Part shown: positions 36,871 to 46,726 of the stretch, in pieces
Numbering within the stretch: the stretch's first letter is position 1
Layout of the letters: each line of letters starts with the position of its first letter
Assembly: GCA_021820665.1 (NCBI GenBank)
Contig: JAKADK010000003.1
Location: 22,269-74,887, forward strand
Reading direction: 5' to 3'
Source: Actinomycetes bacterium
GTDB taxonomy: Bacteria; Actinomycetota; Acidimicrobiia; Acidimicrobiales; RAAP-2
DNA length: 52,619 nucleotides
Position numbers and translations under genes: made by a program
The notes under the pieces: model-generated
What the model saw: the letters and a program-made list of their open reading frames with translations, nothing else
Told to the model about the DNA's origin: nothing
The model's database searches: none

Positions 36871-38589
36871 GTGACCACCTCCCCATCCCTCGGGCACGCT
36901 CGAACCACCTCCCGGGGTGCCGAAAGATACGTGGTGGGTGTGGACTATGGGACGTTGTCGGGTCGGGCGTTGCTTGTGCGTGTCGGGGATGGTGCCGAGC
37001 TCGGCTCGGCGGTGCACGAGTACCGGCACGGGGTGATGGACCGGGTGTTCGCTCCGACCGGTGGGTTGCTCCCGCCGGACTGGGCACTCCAGGACCCGGA
37101 GGACTACGTGGACGTGTTGCGTGTGGCCGTTCCCGCCGCGCTGGCCGAGGCAGGCGTGGATCCGGAGCTGGTGGTGGGCATTGCCACCGACTTCACGGCC
37201 TGTACGGTCATGCCGGTGTTCGGCGACGGCCGGCCGCTGTGCTCGGATCCGGTGCTCAGGTCCGAGCCGCACGCCTACGTGAAGTTGTGGAAGCACCATG
37301 CCGCCCAGCGGCAGGCGGATCGGATCAATGCCGTGGCTGCGGAGCGCAAGGAGCGGTGGTTGGCCCGCTACGGCGGTCGCATCTCTGCGGAGTGGGAGTT
37401 CGCGAAGGGCCTGCAGCTGCTCGAGGAGGCCCCCGAGGTGTACGCCCGTACGGGGCGTTGGATCGAGGCGGCTGATTGGATCGTCTGGCAGCTCTGCGGG
37501 GCAGAGACGAGAAACGCCTGTACCGCGGGGTACAAGGGGATCTTCCAGGACGGCTCGTACCCGTCCCGGGAGTTCCTTGCCGCGCTGCACCCCGCCTTCG
37601 TGGATTTCGTCCAGGACAAGCTGGAGCATCCGCTGTCGCCGTTGGGCAGCCGGGCCGGGTCGCTGACCGAGCAGGCGGCCGGCTGGACGGGGCTGCCGCC
37701 GGGGATCGCTGTCGCGGTCGGGAACGTGGATGCCCATGTGACCGTGCCGGCGGCGAAGGCGGTCGCGCCGGGGCGAATGCTGGCGGTGATGGGTACGTCG
37801 ACGTGTCATGTGGTCAACGCTGAGCACGTCGCAGAGGTGAGCGGCATGTGCGGTGCGGTGTACGGCGGGATCGTCGACGGCCTGTGGGGCTTCGAGGCCG
37901 GTCAGAGCGGGGTGGGGGATATCTTCGGGTGGTGGGCCGACGAGATCGTCGCGCCAGGAATTGCCGGCGCGGCCGCCGGACGTAGCCGCCATGAGCACTT
38001 GAGCGAGTTGGCCGCGGCGCAGTCGCCTGGTGAGCACGGCCTGGTGGCATTGGACTGGAACAACGGCAATCGTTCGGTGCTCGTGGACCACGAGCTGTCC
38101 GGGGTGATGGTCGGTGCCACGTTGGCGACCCGGCCCGAGGACGTCTACCGGGCTCTGGTCGAGGCGACCGCGTTCGGGACCCGCATGATCGTGGAAGCGT
38201 TCGAGGGTGGTGGTGTGCGGGTGGAGGACTTCACCGCGGCAGGTGGTCTGATCCGCAACCCGCTCGTGATGCAGATCTACGCGGATGTCCTCGGCCGTCC
38301 GATCGGACTGATCGGCACCGAGGAGGGTCCTGCGCTGGGCTCCGCGATACACGCGGCGGTGGCAGCGGGAGAGTATCCCGACGTCGCCGCGGCGTCCGAG
38401 GTGATGGGCAAGCACCGGCCGGGGGTGTTCCGACCCCGCACCGAGGCGGTCGCCGTCTACGATGCGCTCTACGCCGAGTACGTGCGCTTGCACGATTACT
38501 TCGGGCGCGGTGGCAACGACGTGCTCCATCGTTTGCGGGCGCTGCGGAACTCAGTCGTGACCGCTCACCCGCGAGCGCCTCGGGTCTGA
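36871..38589 (+). CDS. araB: Ribulokinase
   Basis: A 572-residue FGGY kinase of the long AraB type that phosphorylates L-ribulose. Features are [58 protein letters not shown]-type [59 protein letters not shown] and [20 protein letters not shown]. It works with AraA and AraD just downstream. GTG 36871 is 10 bp after galK; similarity starts at VVGVDYG, so GTG 36931 is an alternative start. Confidence 0.95.
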   Translation: MTTSPSLGHARTTSRGAERYVVGVDYGTLSGRALLVRVGDGAELGSAVHEYRHGVMDRVFAPTGGLLPPDWALQDPEDYVDVLRVAVPAALAEAGVDPELVVGIATDFTACTVMPVFGDGRPLCSDPVLRSEPHAYVKLWKHHAAQRQADRINAVAAERKERWLARYGGRISAEWEFAKGLQLLEEAPEVYARTGRWIEAADWIVWQLCGAETRNACTAGYKGIFQDGSYPSREFLAALHPAFVDFVQDKLEHPLSPLGSRAGSLTEQAAGWTGLPPGIAVAVGNVDAHVTVPAAKAVAPGRMLAVMGTSTCHVVNAEHVAEVSGMCGAVYGGIVDGLWGFEAGQSGVGDIFGWWADEIVAPGIAGAAAGRSRHEHLSELAAAQSPGEHGLVALDWNNGNRSVLVDHELSGVMVGATLATRPEDVYRALVEATAFGTRMIVEAFEGGGVRVEDFTAAGGLIRNPLVMQIYADVLGRPIGLIGTEEGPALGSAIHAAVAAGEYPDVAAASEVMGKHRPGVFRPRTEAVAVYDALYAEYVRLHDYFGRGGNDVLHRLRALRNSVVTAHPRAPRV

Positions 38590-38606
38590 GCGTCCAGGAG
38601 GGTGAG

Positions 38607-40121
38607 ATGGAAGACGAAACGCCGAGCCTGGAGTGTTGGTTCCTCACCGGGAGCCAGTCCCTCTACGGCGACGAGACCCTGCGGCAGGTCGAGACCCAGT
38701 CGCGGGAGATCGTAGCGATGCTGAACGCGGCGGAGGCGATTGGCGTGGACGTGGTGTGGACGCCGGTGCTCACCACGTCCGATGCCATCCGCCGGGTCTG
38801 TCTCGAGGCGAGCGCGTCGGATCGCTGTATCGGGGTGATCGCCTGGATGCACACCTTCTCGCCGGCCAAGGCGTGGATCGGCGGGCTCGAGGTGTTGCAG
38901 AAACCGCTCCTCCACTTCCATACCCAGGTGAACCGGGCGCTCCCGTGGGCTGAGATCGACATGGACTTCATGAACCTCAATCAGGCTGCCCACGGCGACC
39001 GGGAGTTCGGCTACCTCGAGACGAGGATGGGACTGAAAAGGAAGACCGTGGTCGGCCACGGCACCGACCCCGCCGTCGGGGCCCGGATCGGTGCGTGGGC
39101 GCGCGCCGCTACCGGGCTGCACATCTCCCGGCGGATGCGCCTGGCCCGCTTCGGTGACAACATGCGCGACGTCGCGGTGACCGAGGGAGACAAGGTCGAG
39201 GCCCAGATCAAGCTCGGGGCCTCGGTCAACGCCTACGGCGTGAACGACTTGGTCGCCGCGGTCGACGCGGTACCGGAACCGGAGGTCGACGCCCTGGTCG
39301 AGGAGTATGCCCAGCGCTACGACGTGGCCGCGGAACTGGCCGCCGGGGGCGCCCGTCATGCCTCGTTGCGCGACGCGGCGCGCATCGAGGCGGGCCTGCG
39401 GAGCTTTCTCGATCGGGGAGGTTTCACCGCGTTCACCACCAACTTCGAGGATCTCGGTGGTTTGCGCCAGTTGCCGGGGATCGCCGTCCAACGCCTGATG
39501 GCCGACGGCTATGGTTTCGGCGCCGAGGGGGACTGGAAGACTGCCGTACTGCTGCGCATGCTCAAGGTGATGGGGTCAGGTCTTGCAGGCGGCACGTCGT
39601 TCATGGAGGACTACACCTACCATCTTGGTCCCGGCGACCCGAAGATCCTCGGGGCCCACATGCTGGAGGTCTGCCCCACCATCGCGGCGGCAACGCCGAC
39701 TTGCGAGGTGCATCCACTGGCGATCGGCGGGCGCGAAGACCCGGTGCGACTCGTCTTCGATGCCGCACCGGGCCCGGGCTTCGTCGTCGGCCTCCTCGAT
39801 CTCGGCGAGCGGATGCGTCTCGTCGCCAACGACATCGAGGTCGTGCCGCCCGACGAGCCACTGGTGCGTCTTCCCGTAGCGCGCGCCGTCTGGAAGCCCA
39901 CCCCGAGCCTGGCCACCGCCGCAGAGTGCTGGCTCGCTGCCGGCGGTCCACACCACACCGTGCTCAGCACCGCGGTGAGCGTCGAAGCGTTGGAGGACCT
40001 GTCGGTCATGACCGGCATCGAGCTGGTCCGGATCGACGCGCAGACCGCGCCGGCGACCTTCGGCCGTGAGCTGCGCTGGAACCAGGCCTACTACCGCATG
40101 GCGCAAGGTGTGTCGTGGTGA
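38607..40121 (+). CDS. araA: L-arabinose isomerase
   Basis: A 504-residue isomerase converting L-arabinose to L-ribulose with Mn2+. Signatures are [87 protein letters not shown] and [20 protein letters not shown] (the active-site glutamates and metal ligands). The length is typical. It is 17 bp after araB with a GGAGG ribosome site (GTCCAGGAGGGTGAG) before the ATG. Confidence 0.97.
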   Translation: MEDETPSLECWFLTGSQSLYGDETLRQVETQSREIVAMLNAAEAIGVDVVWTPVLTTSDAIRRVCLEASASDRCIGVIAWMHTFSPAKAWIGGLEVLQKPLLHFHTQVNRALPWAEIDMDFMNLNQAAHGDREFGYLETRMGLKRKTVVGHGTDPAVGARIGAWARAATGLHISRRMRLARFGDNMRDVAVTEGDKVEAQIKLGASVNAYGVNDLVAAVDAVPEPEVDALVEEYAQRYDVAAELAAGGARHASLRDAARIEAGLRSFLDRGGFTAFTTNFEDLGGLRQLPGIAVQRLMADGYGFGAEGDWKTAVLLRMLKVMGSGLAGGTSFMEDYTYHLGPGDPKILGAHMLEVCPTIAAATPTCEVHPLAIGGREDPVRLVFDAAPGPGFVVGLLDLGERMRLVANDIEVVPPDEPLVRLPVARAVWKPTPSLATAAECWLAAGGPHHTVLSTAVSVEALEDLSVMTGIELVRIDAQTAPATFGRELRWNQAYYRMAQGVSW

Positions 40122-40158
40122 GCGCCGCCAACGGCATGCCACCGGGGGAGCCGGCCGG

Positions 40159-40851
40159 ATGCTGACGTCCCTCCGCGAGGAGGTCCTGCACGCCAACCTG
40201 CTCCTCCCGAGATCGGGCCTGGTGCGGCTCACGTGGGGAAACGTGAGCGGGATCGACCGTGATCGGGGCCTCATGGTCATCAAACCCAGCGGGGTCCCCT
40301 ACAGCGAGCTGACCGCCGAGAGCATGGTCGTGGTGGACATGACCGGGACCGTCGTCGAAGGGCGGCTCCATCCGTCGAGCGACACGAGCACCCATCTGGT
40401 CCTGTACGCCCAGTATCCCGAGCTAGGGGGAGTCGTCCACACCCATTCCACCTTTGCCGTCGCCTTCGCCCAGGCGGGTCGGGAGATTCCGGTCCTCGGC
40501 ACCACCCACGCCGACCTGTCGCCGCTCGCCGTTCCCGTGGCTCGGGAACTGACGGAAGCGGAGGTGGCAGGCGACTACGAAGCGTCCACGGGGCGTATCC
40601 TCGTCGAGGCGGTAGGTGAGCGCGGACCTGTCAGAGTGCCCGCCGTGCTCGCACCGGGCCACGGTCCCTTCACCTGGGGCCGCGATCCGCTCGACGCCGT
40701 GGAGACGTCGATCACGCTGGAGGAGGTGGCCCATATGGCGTTGCTGACGACGTTGCTGGCCGCTGACGCCCCTCCACTGGCTGCCCATGTCCGCGACAAG
40801 CACTACACCCGCAAGCACGGGCCTGCTGCCACCTACGGACAGGGGCGCTGA
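40159..40851 (+). CDS. araD: L-ribulose-5-phosphate 4-epimerase
   Basis: A 230-residue class II aldolase/epimerase that turns L-ribulose 5-phosphate into D-xylulose 5-phosphate. Motifs are LTWGNVSGID, IKPSGVPYSEL, SSDTSTHLVLY, the zinc-binding VVHTHSTFAVAFAQ, TTHADL and APGHGPFTWG with the third His. The C-terminus ends KHYTRKHGPAATYGQ, characteristic of AraD. GGGGGAG 8 bases before ATG 40159 supports the start. It ends the araBAD set. Confidence 0.96.
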   Translation: MLTSLREEVLHANLLLPRSGLVRLTWGNVSGIDRDRGLMVIKPSGVPYSELTAESMVVVDMTGTVVEGRLHPSSDTSTHLVLYAQYPELGGVVHTHSTFAVAFAQAGREIPVLGTTHADLSPLAVPVARELTEAEVAGDYEASTGRILVEAVGERGPVRVPAVLAPGHGPFTWGRDPLDAVETSITLEEVAHMALLTTLLAADAPPLAAHVRDKHYTRKHGPAATYGQGR

Positions 40852-40864
40852 TTCCTGGAGGTCA

Positions 40865-40885
40865 CGCCGAGGAGATCTCCCGGCG
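40865..40885. terminator. Hairpin between araD and the dehydratase gene
   Basis: CGCCG-A-GGAGA / TCTCC-CGGCG gives a stem of up to 10 bp with one bulge, just 14 bp after the araD stop. There is no T-run, so it might attenuate, protect mRNA or bind protein instead of terminating. Confidence 0.35.
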
Positions 40886-40975
40886 GGAAGGGCTGCCCCG
40901 GCATGTCCTCCACGGTGGGGTTGACGGGGAGTGCCCTGGGGTAGAGATTCGTCGGGTGAGCATGAGGGCTGATCG

Positions 40976-42700
40976 GTGGTGAGTGGCGTGTCACGGCGGA
41001 GCGGTGCATGGTTCGCGGCGGAGGGGCGTGCGGGGTTCATCCACCGGGCCTGGATGCGGGGGGAGGGGTTCGGGGACGAGCTGTTCGATGGCCGGCCGGT
41101 GATCGGCATCGCCAGCAGTGAGTCGGAGCTGGCACCCTGTAACGCTCATCTGGGTCGGGTTGCTGACGCAGTGAAGCGGGGGGTGTGGATGGCGGGCGGT
41201 TTCCCTCTGGTCTTCCCGACGATGTCGTTGGGCGAGACGTTGATCCGGCCGACGGCGATGCTGTTCCGGAACTTGATGGCGATGGAGGTGGAGGAGTCGA
41301 TCCGGGCCAACCCGCTCGATGGCGTGGTGCTGCTCTCGGGTTGCGACAAGACAACCCCTGCCCAGTTGATGGGGGCGGCGAGCGTGGACATCCCGGCCGT
41401 GATGGTGACCGGCGGTCCGATGCTCAACGGCAAATTCCGGGGGCGGGACATCGGGTCGGGCACGGCGGTGTGGCAGCTCTCCGAGGAGGCCCGTGCCGGG
41501 AGGATCACCGGTGCAGAGCTGGCCGAGGCGGAGGGATGTATGTCTCGCAGCGCCGGGCATTGCATGACGATGGGCACGGCGTCGACGATGGCGTGTGTGG
41601 CTGAGGCGCTGGGGATGTCGTTGCCGGGTTCGGCGGCGATCCCGGCAGTCGACGCTCGCCGGTATCAGATCGCGCAACGGGCTGGGCAGCGAATCGTCGG
41701 CATGGTGGAGGAGGGGTTGGCGCCCTCCGCGGTGTTGACCCGAGCGGCGTTCGAGAACGCCATCAGGGTGAACGCGGCGATCGGGGGGTCGACCAATGCC
41801 GCGGTGCACCTGTTGGCGTTGGCGGGCCGGGTCGGCGTGGAGCTGAGCCTGGAGGATTTCGACGGGCTGACCCGGGAGATACCGCTGCTGGTGGATCTGA
41901 TGCCGTCGGGGGTGCACCTGATGGAGGACTTCTTCTACGCAGGAGGCCTGCCGGCGGTGATGGCGGAGCTGGGTGACCTGCTCGACACGAGCGCGTTGAC
42001 GGTCACAGGGGCGACGGTGTCGGAGAACGTGGCCGGGGCGACGTGCTGGGATCGGGAAGTGATCCGCGGCCTCGACGCCCCGTTCCGTCCTGCCGGGTCG
42101 GGGACGGTCGTGCTACGGGGGAACCTGTGTCCCGATGGGGCGGTGATCAAGGTGTCGGCTGCTTCGGAGGCCCTGTTGCGCCATCGGGGCCCGGCGCTGG
42201 TCTTTGACCGGATCGAGGAGTACCTCGCGGTCTACGACGACGAGGACCTGCCTGTCGACCAGTCGACGGTGCTGGTGGTGCGGGGTGCGGGCCCGAAGGG
42301 ATATCCCGGTTTCCCGGAGATCGGCAACATGCCTCTCCCGCGCAAGCTGCTCGAGGCTGGGCTCACCGACATGGTCCGCGTCTCCGACGCCCGGATGAGC
42401 GGCACGGGTTACGGTACGTGCGTCTTGCACGTGGCGCCGGAGTCTGCGGTGGGCGGCCCACTCGCGCTGATCCGCACCGGTGACATGGTCACCTTGGATG
42501 TGGGCGCCCGCCGCTTGGACGTGGACGTCGACGTGGAGGAGATGGCCCGGCGCCGGGCCGGATGGGTACCCCCGCCGGCACACGCAACGCGGGGGTACGT
42601 CCGGCTCTACACCGAGCACGTGCTGCAGGCCGATCGGGGGGCGGACCTCGACTTCCTGGTCGGCTCGTCAGGTCCGACCGTGGGAAGACACTCACATTGA
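40976..42700 (+). CDS. IlvD/Edd-family sugar-acid dehydratase
   Basis: A 574-residue iron-sulfur dehydratase. Visible are ELAPCNAHLGRVADAVKRGV, the cluster ligand in LLSGCDKTTPAQLMGAA, EGCMSRSAGHCMTMGTASTM with the second cysteine region, and AIGGSTNAAVHLLALA. RGNLCPDGAVIK and DARMSGTGYGTCVLHVAPES also match. The MGTASTM form is that of L-arabonate, D-xylonate or galactonate-type dehydratases, not of dihydroxyacid dehydratase. It would produce a 2-keto-3-deoxy acid. No sugar dehydrogenase or lactonase that would make pentonates is clearly present, so the exact substrate is open. An aldolase follows. Confidence 0.9.
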   Translation: MVSGVSRRSGAWFAAEGRAGFIHRAWMRGEGFGDELFDGRPVIGIASSESELAPCNAHLGRVADAVKRGVWMAGGFPLVFPTMSLGETLIRPTAMLFRNLMAMEVEESIRANPLDGVVLLSGCDKTTPAQLMGAASVDIPAVMVTGGPMLNGKFRGRDIGSGTAVWQLSEEARAGRITGAELAEAEGCMSRSAGHCMTMGTASTMACVAEALGMSLPGSAAIPAVDARRYQIAQRAGQRIVGMVEEGLAPSAVLTRAAFENAIRVNAAIGGSTNAAVHLLALAGRVGVELSLEDFDGLTREIPLLVDLMPSGVHLMEDFFYAGGLPAVMAELGDLLDTSALTVTGATVSENVAGATCWDREVIRGLDAPFRPAGSGTVVLRGNLCPDGAVIKVSAASEALLRHRGPALVFDRIEEYLAVYDDEDLPVDQSTVLVVRGAGPKGYPGFPEIGNMPLPRKLLEAGLTDMVRVSDARMSGTGYGTCVLHVAPESAVGGPLALIRTGDMVTLDVGARRLDVDVDVEEMARRRAGWVPPPAHATRGYVRLYTEHVLQADRGADLDFLVGSSGPTVGRHSH

Positions 42701-42753
42701 TCCCTGGGGAACCATGCACATTGATCCCCGGGGAACGCAGTGGTCCCCGAGGA
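42693..42753 (+). repeat. Palindromic direct repeats before the aldolase gene
   Basis: CACATTGATCCC(T/C)GGGGAAC occurs at 42693-42712 and 42717-42736. A third, looser copy TGGTCCCCGAGGA is at 42741-42753. The second copy holds the perfect palindrome TCCCCGGGGA (42725-42734). The first overlaps the dehydratase stop codon. A regulator site or mRNA structure controlling the aldolase-uxaA pair is possible. Confidence 0.6.
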
Positions 42754-42772
42754 AAGGAAAGAGAGGTACGAG

Positions 42773-43591
42773 GTGAGCGACACAGGTGTGGGGCCAGAGG
42801 GCGGTGAGCCGGTCGGGCTGTTCCGGGGGGTGGGAGTAGCGCTCGTCACGTTGTTCGATGCTGACGGCGGTCTCGACGCCGGGGCGACGGCTGAGCACGC
42901 CGCCCGCCTCGTCGACTTGGGAATCCGAGCGGTGTTGGTGGCTGGCACGACCGGTGAGCCGGCGTCTTTGGAGGCCGACGAGCGTCGGGCACTGCTCGCC
43001 GCGGTCCGCCGGGCGGTACCGGCAGGAGGCGGGGTTCCGGTCATCGCCGGCACGGGAGCGGCGTCGACCCGCCAGGCGGTAGCTCACACGGTCGCGGCCT
43101 GCGACGGGGGAGCCGACGCCGTCTTGGCCCTTTCGCCACCGCAGGTCGCCGACCCACGTCCCTATTACGACGCGGTGGCGAAGGCGGCGGGAGCGGTTCC
43201 GGTCCTCGCCTACCATTTTCCCGAATCCTGCCCGCCCGGGATCTCCATAGAGCACCTACGGGATCTGCCGGTCGCGGGGTGTAAGGACTCCAGCGGCGAC
43301 GTGACCAGGTTTCATGAGGAGCTCGCCCGTTTCGACGGGGCGCTGTACGTGGGATCGCCGGTGCTCACGTACCTCGCCGGGGTGATGGGTGCGACCGGGG
43401 CGCTCCTGGCGATCGCCAACGTGGACCCGGAGCGTTGCGTCGCCGCGTTCGGCGGTGACGTCGACGCCCAAAAGGCGTTGATCGCTCCGCATCTGACCGC
43501 GACCGCGGCGTTTCCCTCCGCGCTCAAGGGTCTGGTCGCGGCTCGCTTCGGGACCTCGACGACGGTGCGTATGGGCCGCGATGGGTGCTGA
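42773..43591 (+). CDS. DapA-family aldolase (probable 2-keto-3-deoxy sugar-acid aldolase)
   Basis: A 272-residue class I TIM-barrel lyase. The pyruvate-binding AGTTGEPASLEADERRAL is the DapA-family signature. The tyrosine motif is LAYHFPESCPPGIS and the Schiff-base lysine sits in VAGCKDSSGDVTRF. GSPVLTYLAGVMGATGALLA follows. The surroundings (sugar-acid dehydratases on both sides, no lysine genes) favour cleavage of KDG or a related acid to pyruvate and an aldehyde, rather than dihydrodipicolinate synthesis. GTG 42773 is preceded by GAGAGG at 6 bases. It overlaps uxaA by 11 bp. Confidence 0.88.
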   Translation: MSDTGVGPEGGEPVGLFRGVGVALVTLFDADGGLDAGATAEHAARLVDLGIRAVLVAGTTGEPASLEADERRALLAAVRRAVPAGGGVPVIAGTGAASTRQAVAHTVAACDGGADAVLALSPPQVADPRPYYDAVAKAAGAVPVLAYHFPESCPPGISIEHLRDLPVAGCKDSSGDVTRFHEELARFDGALYVGSPVLTYLAGVMGATGALLAIANVDPERCVAAFGGDVDAQKALIAPHLTATAAFPSALKGLVAARFGTSTTVRMGRDGC

Positions 43592-45161
43592 GCCGGTGCC
43601 CGGCCCACTAGGAGCGGCTGCCGCAGGTGCCGGGTCAACGCTGGTCGGCCTGCGGCTCGGGCCCGATGATGACGTTGCCGTGGTCACCGCCGATGTCGCT
43701 CCCGGGGACGTGGTGGCGGTCGGACCGGTGACCGCCACTGCCGCCGACGCGATCGGCCGTGGTCACAAGATCGCCCTTCGGGCACTGCGCCCGGGTGACC
43801 CCGTCCACAAATACGGCCAGGTCATCGGGTTCGCCACCGCTCCGATAGCGCCAGGAATGCACGTGCATACCCAGAACCTCGAGTTCCGGGTCTTCGCCCG
43901 TGACCAGCATGTTGGTGTCGACGTCCGTCCAACCGTGCAGGTGGACGCGGCACAGCGCCGCACGTTCGACGGGATCATCCGCGCTGATGGGAGGGTCGCC
44001 ACTCGCAATTACCTCGGGGTGCTCAGCTCGGTCAACTGCTCGGCGACGGTGGCGAAGGCGATTGCCGGGCATTTCACCCGGCCCGGTGTCCTCGACGACT
44101 ACCCGGGTGTCGATGGGGTGGTCGCGCTCACCCATGCCAGTGGCTGTGGGATGGACGCCGCTGGTGACGGCCGTGCCGTGTTGGCCCGCACGCTCGGGGG
44201 GTATGCCAACCACCCGAACCTCGCCGGGGTGCTGCTGGTGGGCCTGGGCTGTGAAGTGAACCAGGTCGACGCCCTCGCCGGGTCGTGGTCGCTCCCACCC
44301 GAGGCCCTGCATGTCATGACCATCCAAGGCCAGGGTGGGACGCGAGCGACAGTCGCCGAAGGGATCGACCGGCTGGGCGCAATGCTTCCTGGCGCCGACC
44401 AGGTTGCCCGCCGTCCCGTGCCCGTCTCCAACCTGGTGTTGGGGTTGCAGTGCGGTGGGTCGGACGCCTTCTCCGGGATCACCGCCAACCCGGCGTTGGG
44501 TGTCGCCGCCGACCTGCTGGTCGCCGAGGGTGGCACTGTGATCTTGGGTGAGACTCCAGAGATCTACGGCGCAGAGCATCTCCTCGCCCGCCGTGCGGTG
44601 AATGCCGATGTCGCCGAACGCCTTGTCGAGCGGATCAGGTGGTGGGGGTCGTACACGGCCGCCAATCACGGTTCGATGGACAACAACCCCTCACCCGGGA
44701 ACAAGGCCGGTGGCCTCACCACCATCCTGGAGAAGTCGCTCGGCGCGGTGGCGAAGGCCGGCTCGACCGCCCTGGTCGGCGTGTGTGGCTACGCCGAGGC
44801 CGTGGTCGGCCCGGGTCTGGTGTTCATGGATACGCCGGGCTACGACCCGGTGTCGGTGACGGGGATGGTCGCCGGTGGGGCGAACGTGGTGTGCTTCACA
44901 ACCGGGCGCGGGTCGGTGTTCGGCTGCAAACCCGTTCCGAGCCTCAAGCTCGCTACCACTACCGCCCTCTATGAGCGGATGGGCGACGATATGGACATCG
45001 ACTGTGGCGTGATCGCCACCGGCGAGGCCAGTATCGAAGACACGGGCCAGCGGATCTTTGACGCGCTGATTGCCACTGCCTCGGGGACGAGGACCCGAAG
45101 CGAGGTGCTCGGCTTCGGCGACGAGGAGTTCGTCCCCTGGCAGCTCGGCGCGGTGATGTGA
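43581..45161 (+). CDS. uxaA: Altronate dehydratase UxaA
   Basis: A 526-residue fused form: an N-terminal SAF domain (about 25-105: VAPGDVVAV, IGRGHKIALRALRPGDPVHK, APIAPGMHVHTQN) and the UxaA catalytic domain. The latter has TFDGIIRADGRVATRNYLGV, ALTHASGCGMD, LLVGLGCEVNQVD, LGLQCGGSDAFSGITANPAL, WWGSYTAANHGSMDNNPSPG and CFTTGRGSVFGCKPVPSLKL. It dehydrates D-altronate to 2-keto-3-deoxygluconate, using an iron-dependent site. The family also includes galactarate dehydratase, but the nearby uronate isomerase favours altronate. Its start lies inside the aldolase gene. Confidence 0.93.
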   Translation: MGAEPVPGPLGAAAAGAGSTLVGLRLGPDDDVAVVTADVAPGDVVAVGPVTATAADAIGRGHKIALRALRPGDPVHKYGQVIGFATAPIAPGMHVHTQNLEFRVFARDQHVGVDVRPTVQVDAAQRRTFDGIIRADGRVATRNYLGVLSSVNCSATVAKAIAGHFTRPGVLDDYPGVDGVVALTHASGCGMDAAGDGRAVLARTLGGYANHPNLAGVLLVGLGCEVNQVDALAGSWSLPPEALHVMTIQGQGGTRATVAEGIDRLGAMLPGADQVARRPVPVSNLVLGLQCGGSDAFSGITANPALGVAADLLVAEGGTVILGETPEIYGAEHLLARRAVNADVAERLVERIRWWGSYTAANHGSMDNNPSPGNKAGGLTTILEKSLGAVAKAGSTALVGVCGYAEAVVGPGLVFMDTPGYDPVSVTGMVAGGANVVCFTTGRGSVFGCKPVPSLKLATTTALYERMGDDMDIDCGVIATGEASIEDTGQRIFDALIATASGTRTRSEVLGFGDEEFVPWQLGAVM

Positions 45162-45187
45162 CCGACGTAGCCGACTGAGCCGGAAGG

Positions 45188-46609
45188 TCAGAGCCGGAAG
45201 GTCGCCTTGGCCAACCGATAGGCGAGGTCGACGGCAGTGTCGAGGACTTCGTCTTCATCGAGGCGGCCTTCGGCGGCGAGGCGGGCGAGGTAACCGCTGT
45301 CGATGCGCCGGGCGACGTCGTGACGGGCGGGGATCGAGCAGTAGGCGCGGGTGTCGTCGACGAAGCCGGCCGTGTTGGCGAAGCCGGCAGTGTCCGTGGT
45401 CGCTTCCCGGAAACGGCGGAGGGCATCGGGCGCGTCGAGGAACCACCACGGCGCGCCGAGGCGGACGGCCGGATAGTACCCGGCCAGGGGGGCGAGCTCC
45501 CGGGAGAAGGTGGTCTCGTCGGTCGTGAAGACGACGAGGGTGAAGTTGGGATGCGATCCGTAGCGGTTGAGCAAGGGTTGTAGGGCGTTGGTGTAGTCAG
45601 TCGGCGCCGGGATGTCGGCACCGACGTCGGGGCCGAACGCCGTGGCCGTGCCGGCATCGTGATTGCGGTGGACCCCCGGGTGGAGCTGCATGACCAGGCC
45701 GTCGTCACAGGACATGCGGGCGAACTCGTCGAGCATGTGGGCGCCGAAGGCTGCGCTGTCCCCGACGTCCAGCTTGCCTGCGAGGGCGCGCCCGTAGATC
45801 GTCGCTGCTTCAGCGGTCTCGAGGCGAGTCGTGTCGGCGCGGCGGGGCCCGTGGTCGGTAGCGGTCGCCCCGGCGTCGGCGAACGCGGCGCGCCGCGACC
45901 GGAGCGCCTCGAGGTACCCGGAGAAGTGAGTCGTGTCGGTGCCGGTCATGGCACCGAGGGCGGCTACGGAACCCGCCCAGTCGGCTGAGGCCACGTCCAC
46001 GAGGCTGTCGGGCCGAAACGTCGGGATGACGCGGCCGTCCCATGCGGGGTCGTCCCGCAGGGCGAGATGGTCGGAGAGGTTCGAGAGGGGAGAGTCGGTG
46101 GTGGCGAGCACTTCGAGGTTGAACCGCCGGTAGAGGGCACGGGGGCGGAGCTCGGGGGACGCGAGCGTCTGCTCGATACGGTCGTAGATCTCGTCGGCTG
46201 TGTCGGGGGAAGGTCGGGTTCTCACGCCGAAGAGCTCATGGAGCTCCCACTCGAGCCAGAATCGGCTCGGGGTGGCACGGAACGCGTTCCAGTGTCGGCA
46301 GAGCAACCGCCAGATGGCCCGCGGGTCGGATTCGACCTCCCTGCCGTCACGCCGTGGGACACCCAGGTCTTCGAGCGGCACCCCTTGGGAGTGGATCAAC
46401 CTGGTGACGTAGTGATCGGGGGTGATCAACAAGGCGGCAGGATCGTCCAGACGCCGATCGTCGGCCAACAGGCTGGCGGGTACGTGCCCGTGCGGCGAGA
46501 CGATCGGGAGATCTGTGATCTCCCGATAGATGGCTCGGGCGCGTTCACGAAGTGACGGCTCGCTCGGCAACAACCGGTCCGGGTCGAGGGTCAAAGGTCG
46601 CGGCGCCAT
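45188..46609 (-). CDS. uxaC: Uronate isomerase UxaC
   Basis: A 473-residue member of the glucuronate isomerase (amidohydrolase-like) family converting D-galacturonate to tagaturonate or D-glucuronate to fructuronate. Features are the metal-binding LPIVSPHGHVPASLL, DHYVTRLIHSQG, FRATPSRFWLEWELHELFGV, VLATTDSPLSNLSDH, IPTFRPDSLVD, MQLHPGVHRNHD and YPAVRLGAPWWFLDAPDALR. ATG 46609 gives a normal N-terminus; the open frame upstream is antisense to the reductase gene. It is convergent with uxaA and divergent from the reductase. Confidence 0.95.
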   Translation of the reverse strand: MAPRPLTLDPDRLLPSEPSLRERARAIYREITDLPIVSPHGHVPASLLADDRRLDDPAALLITPDHYVTRLIHSQGVPLEDLGVPRRDGREVESDPRAIWRLLCRHWNAFRATPSRFWLEWELHELFGVRTRPSPDTADEIYDRIEQTLASPELRPRALYRRFNLEVLATTDSPLSNLSDHLALRDDPAWDGRVIPTFRPDSLVDVASADWAGSVAALGAMTGTDTTHFSGYLEALRSRRAAFADAGATATDHGPRRADTTRLETAEAATIYGRALAGKLDVGDSAAFGAHMLDEFARMSCDDGLVMQLHPGVHRNHDAGTATAFGPDVGADIPAPTDYTNALQPLLNRYGSHPNFTLVVFTTDETTFSRELAPLAGYYPAVRLGAPWWFLDAPDALRRFREATTDTAGFANTAGFVDDTRAYCSIPARHDVARRIDSGYLARLAAEGRLDEDEVLDTAVDLAYRLAKATFRL

Positions 46610-46726
46610 GGCACTTGCGACACTACACTCGCGCCTCATCACGTCCGGGATTGCTGGTCGCCGTCGTCGACTACCGAGCCCGCTGTGGCGGCTGCGGCCG
46701 CCGGGCGGTCGTGGATGGGGGTATTC

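Noticed and set aside
43581..45161. Galactarate dehydratase instead of altronate dehydratase
   Set aside because: Same family and similar motifs, but uxaC and a uronate reductase-family gene next door favour altronate; specificity remains inferred.
45177..45203. Regulatory repeat at the uxaA-uxaC junction
   Set aside because: The 13-14-bp direct repeat GAGCCGGAAGGTC partly consists of the uxaC C-terminal codons and is too short to support a site.
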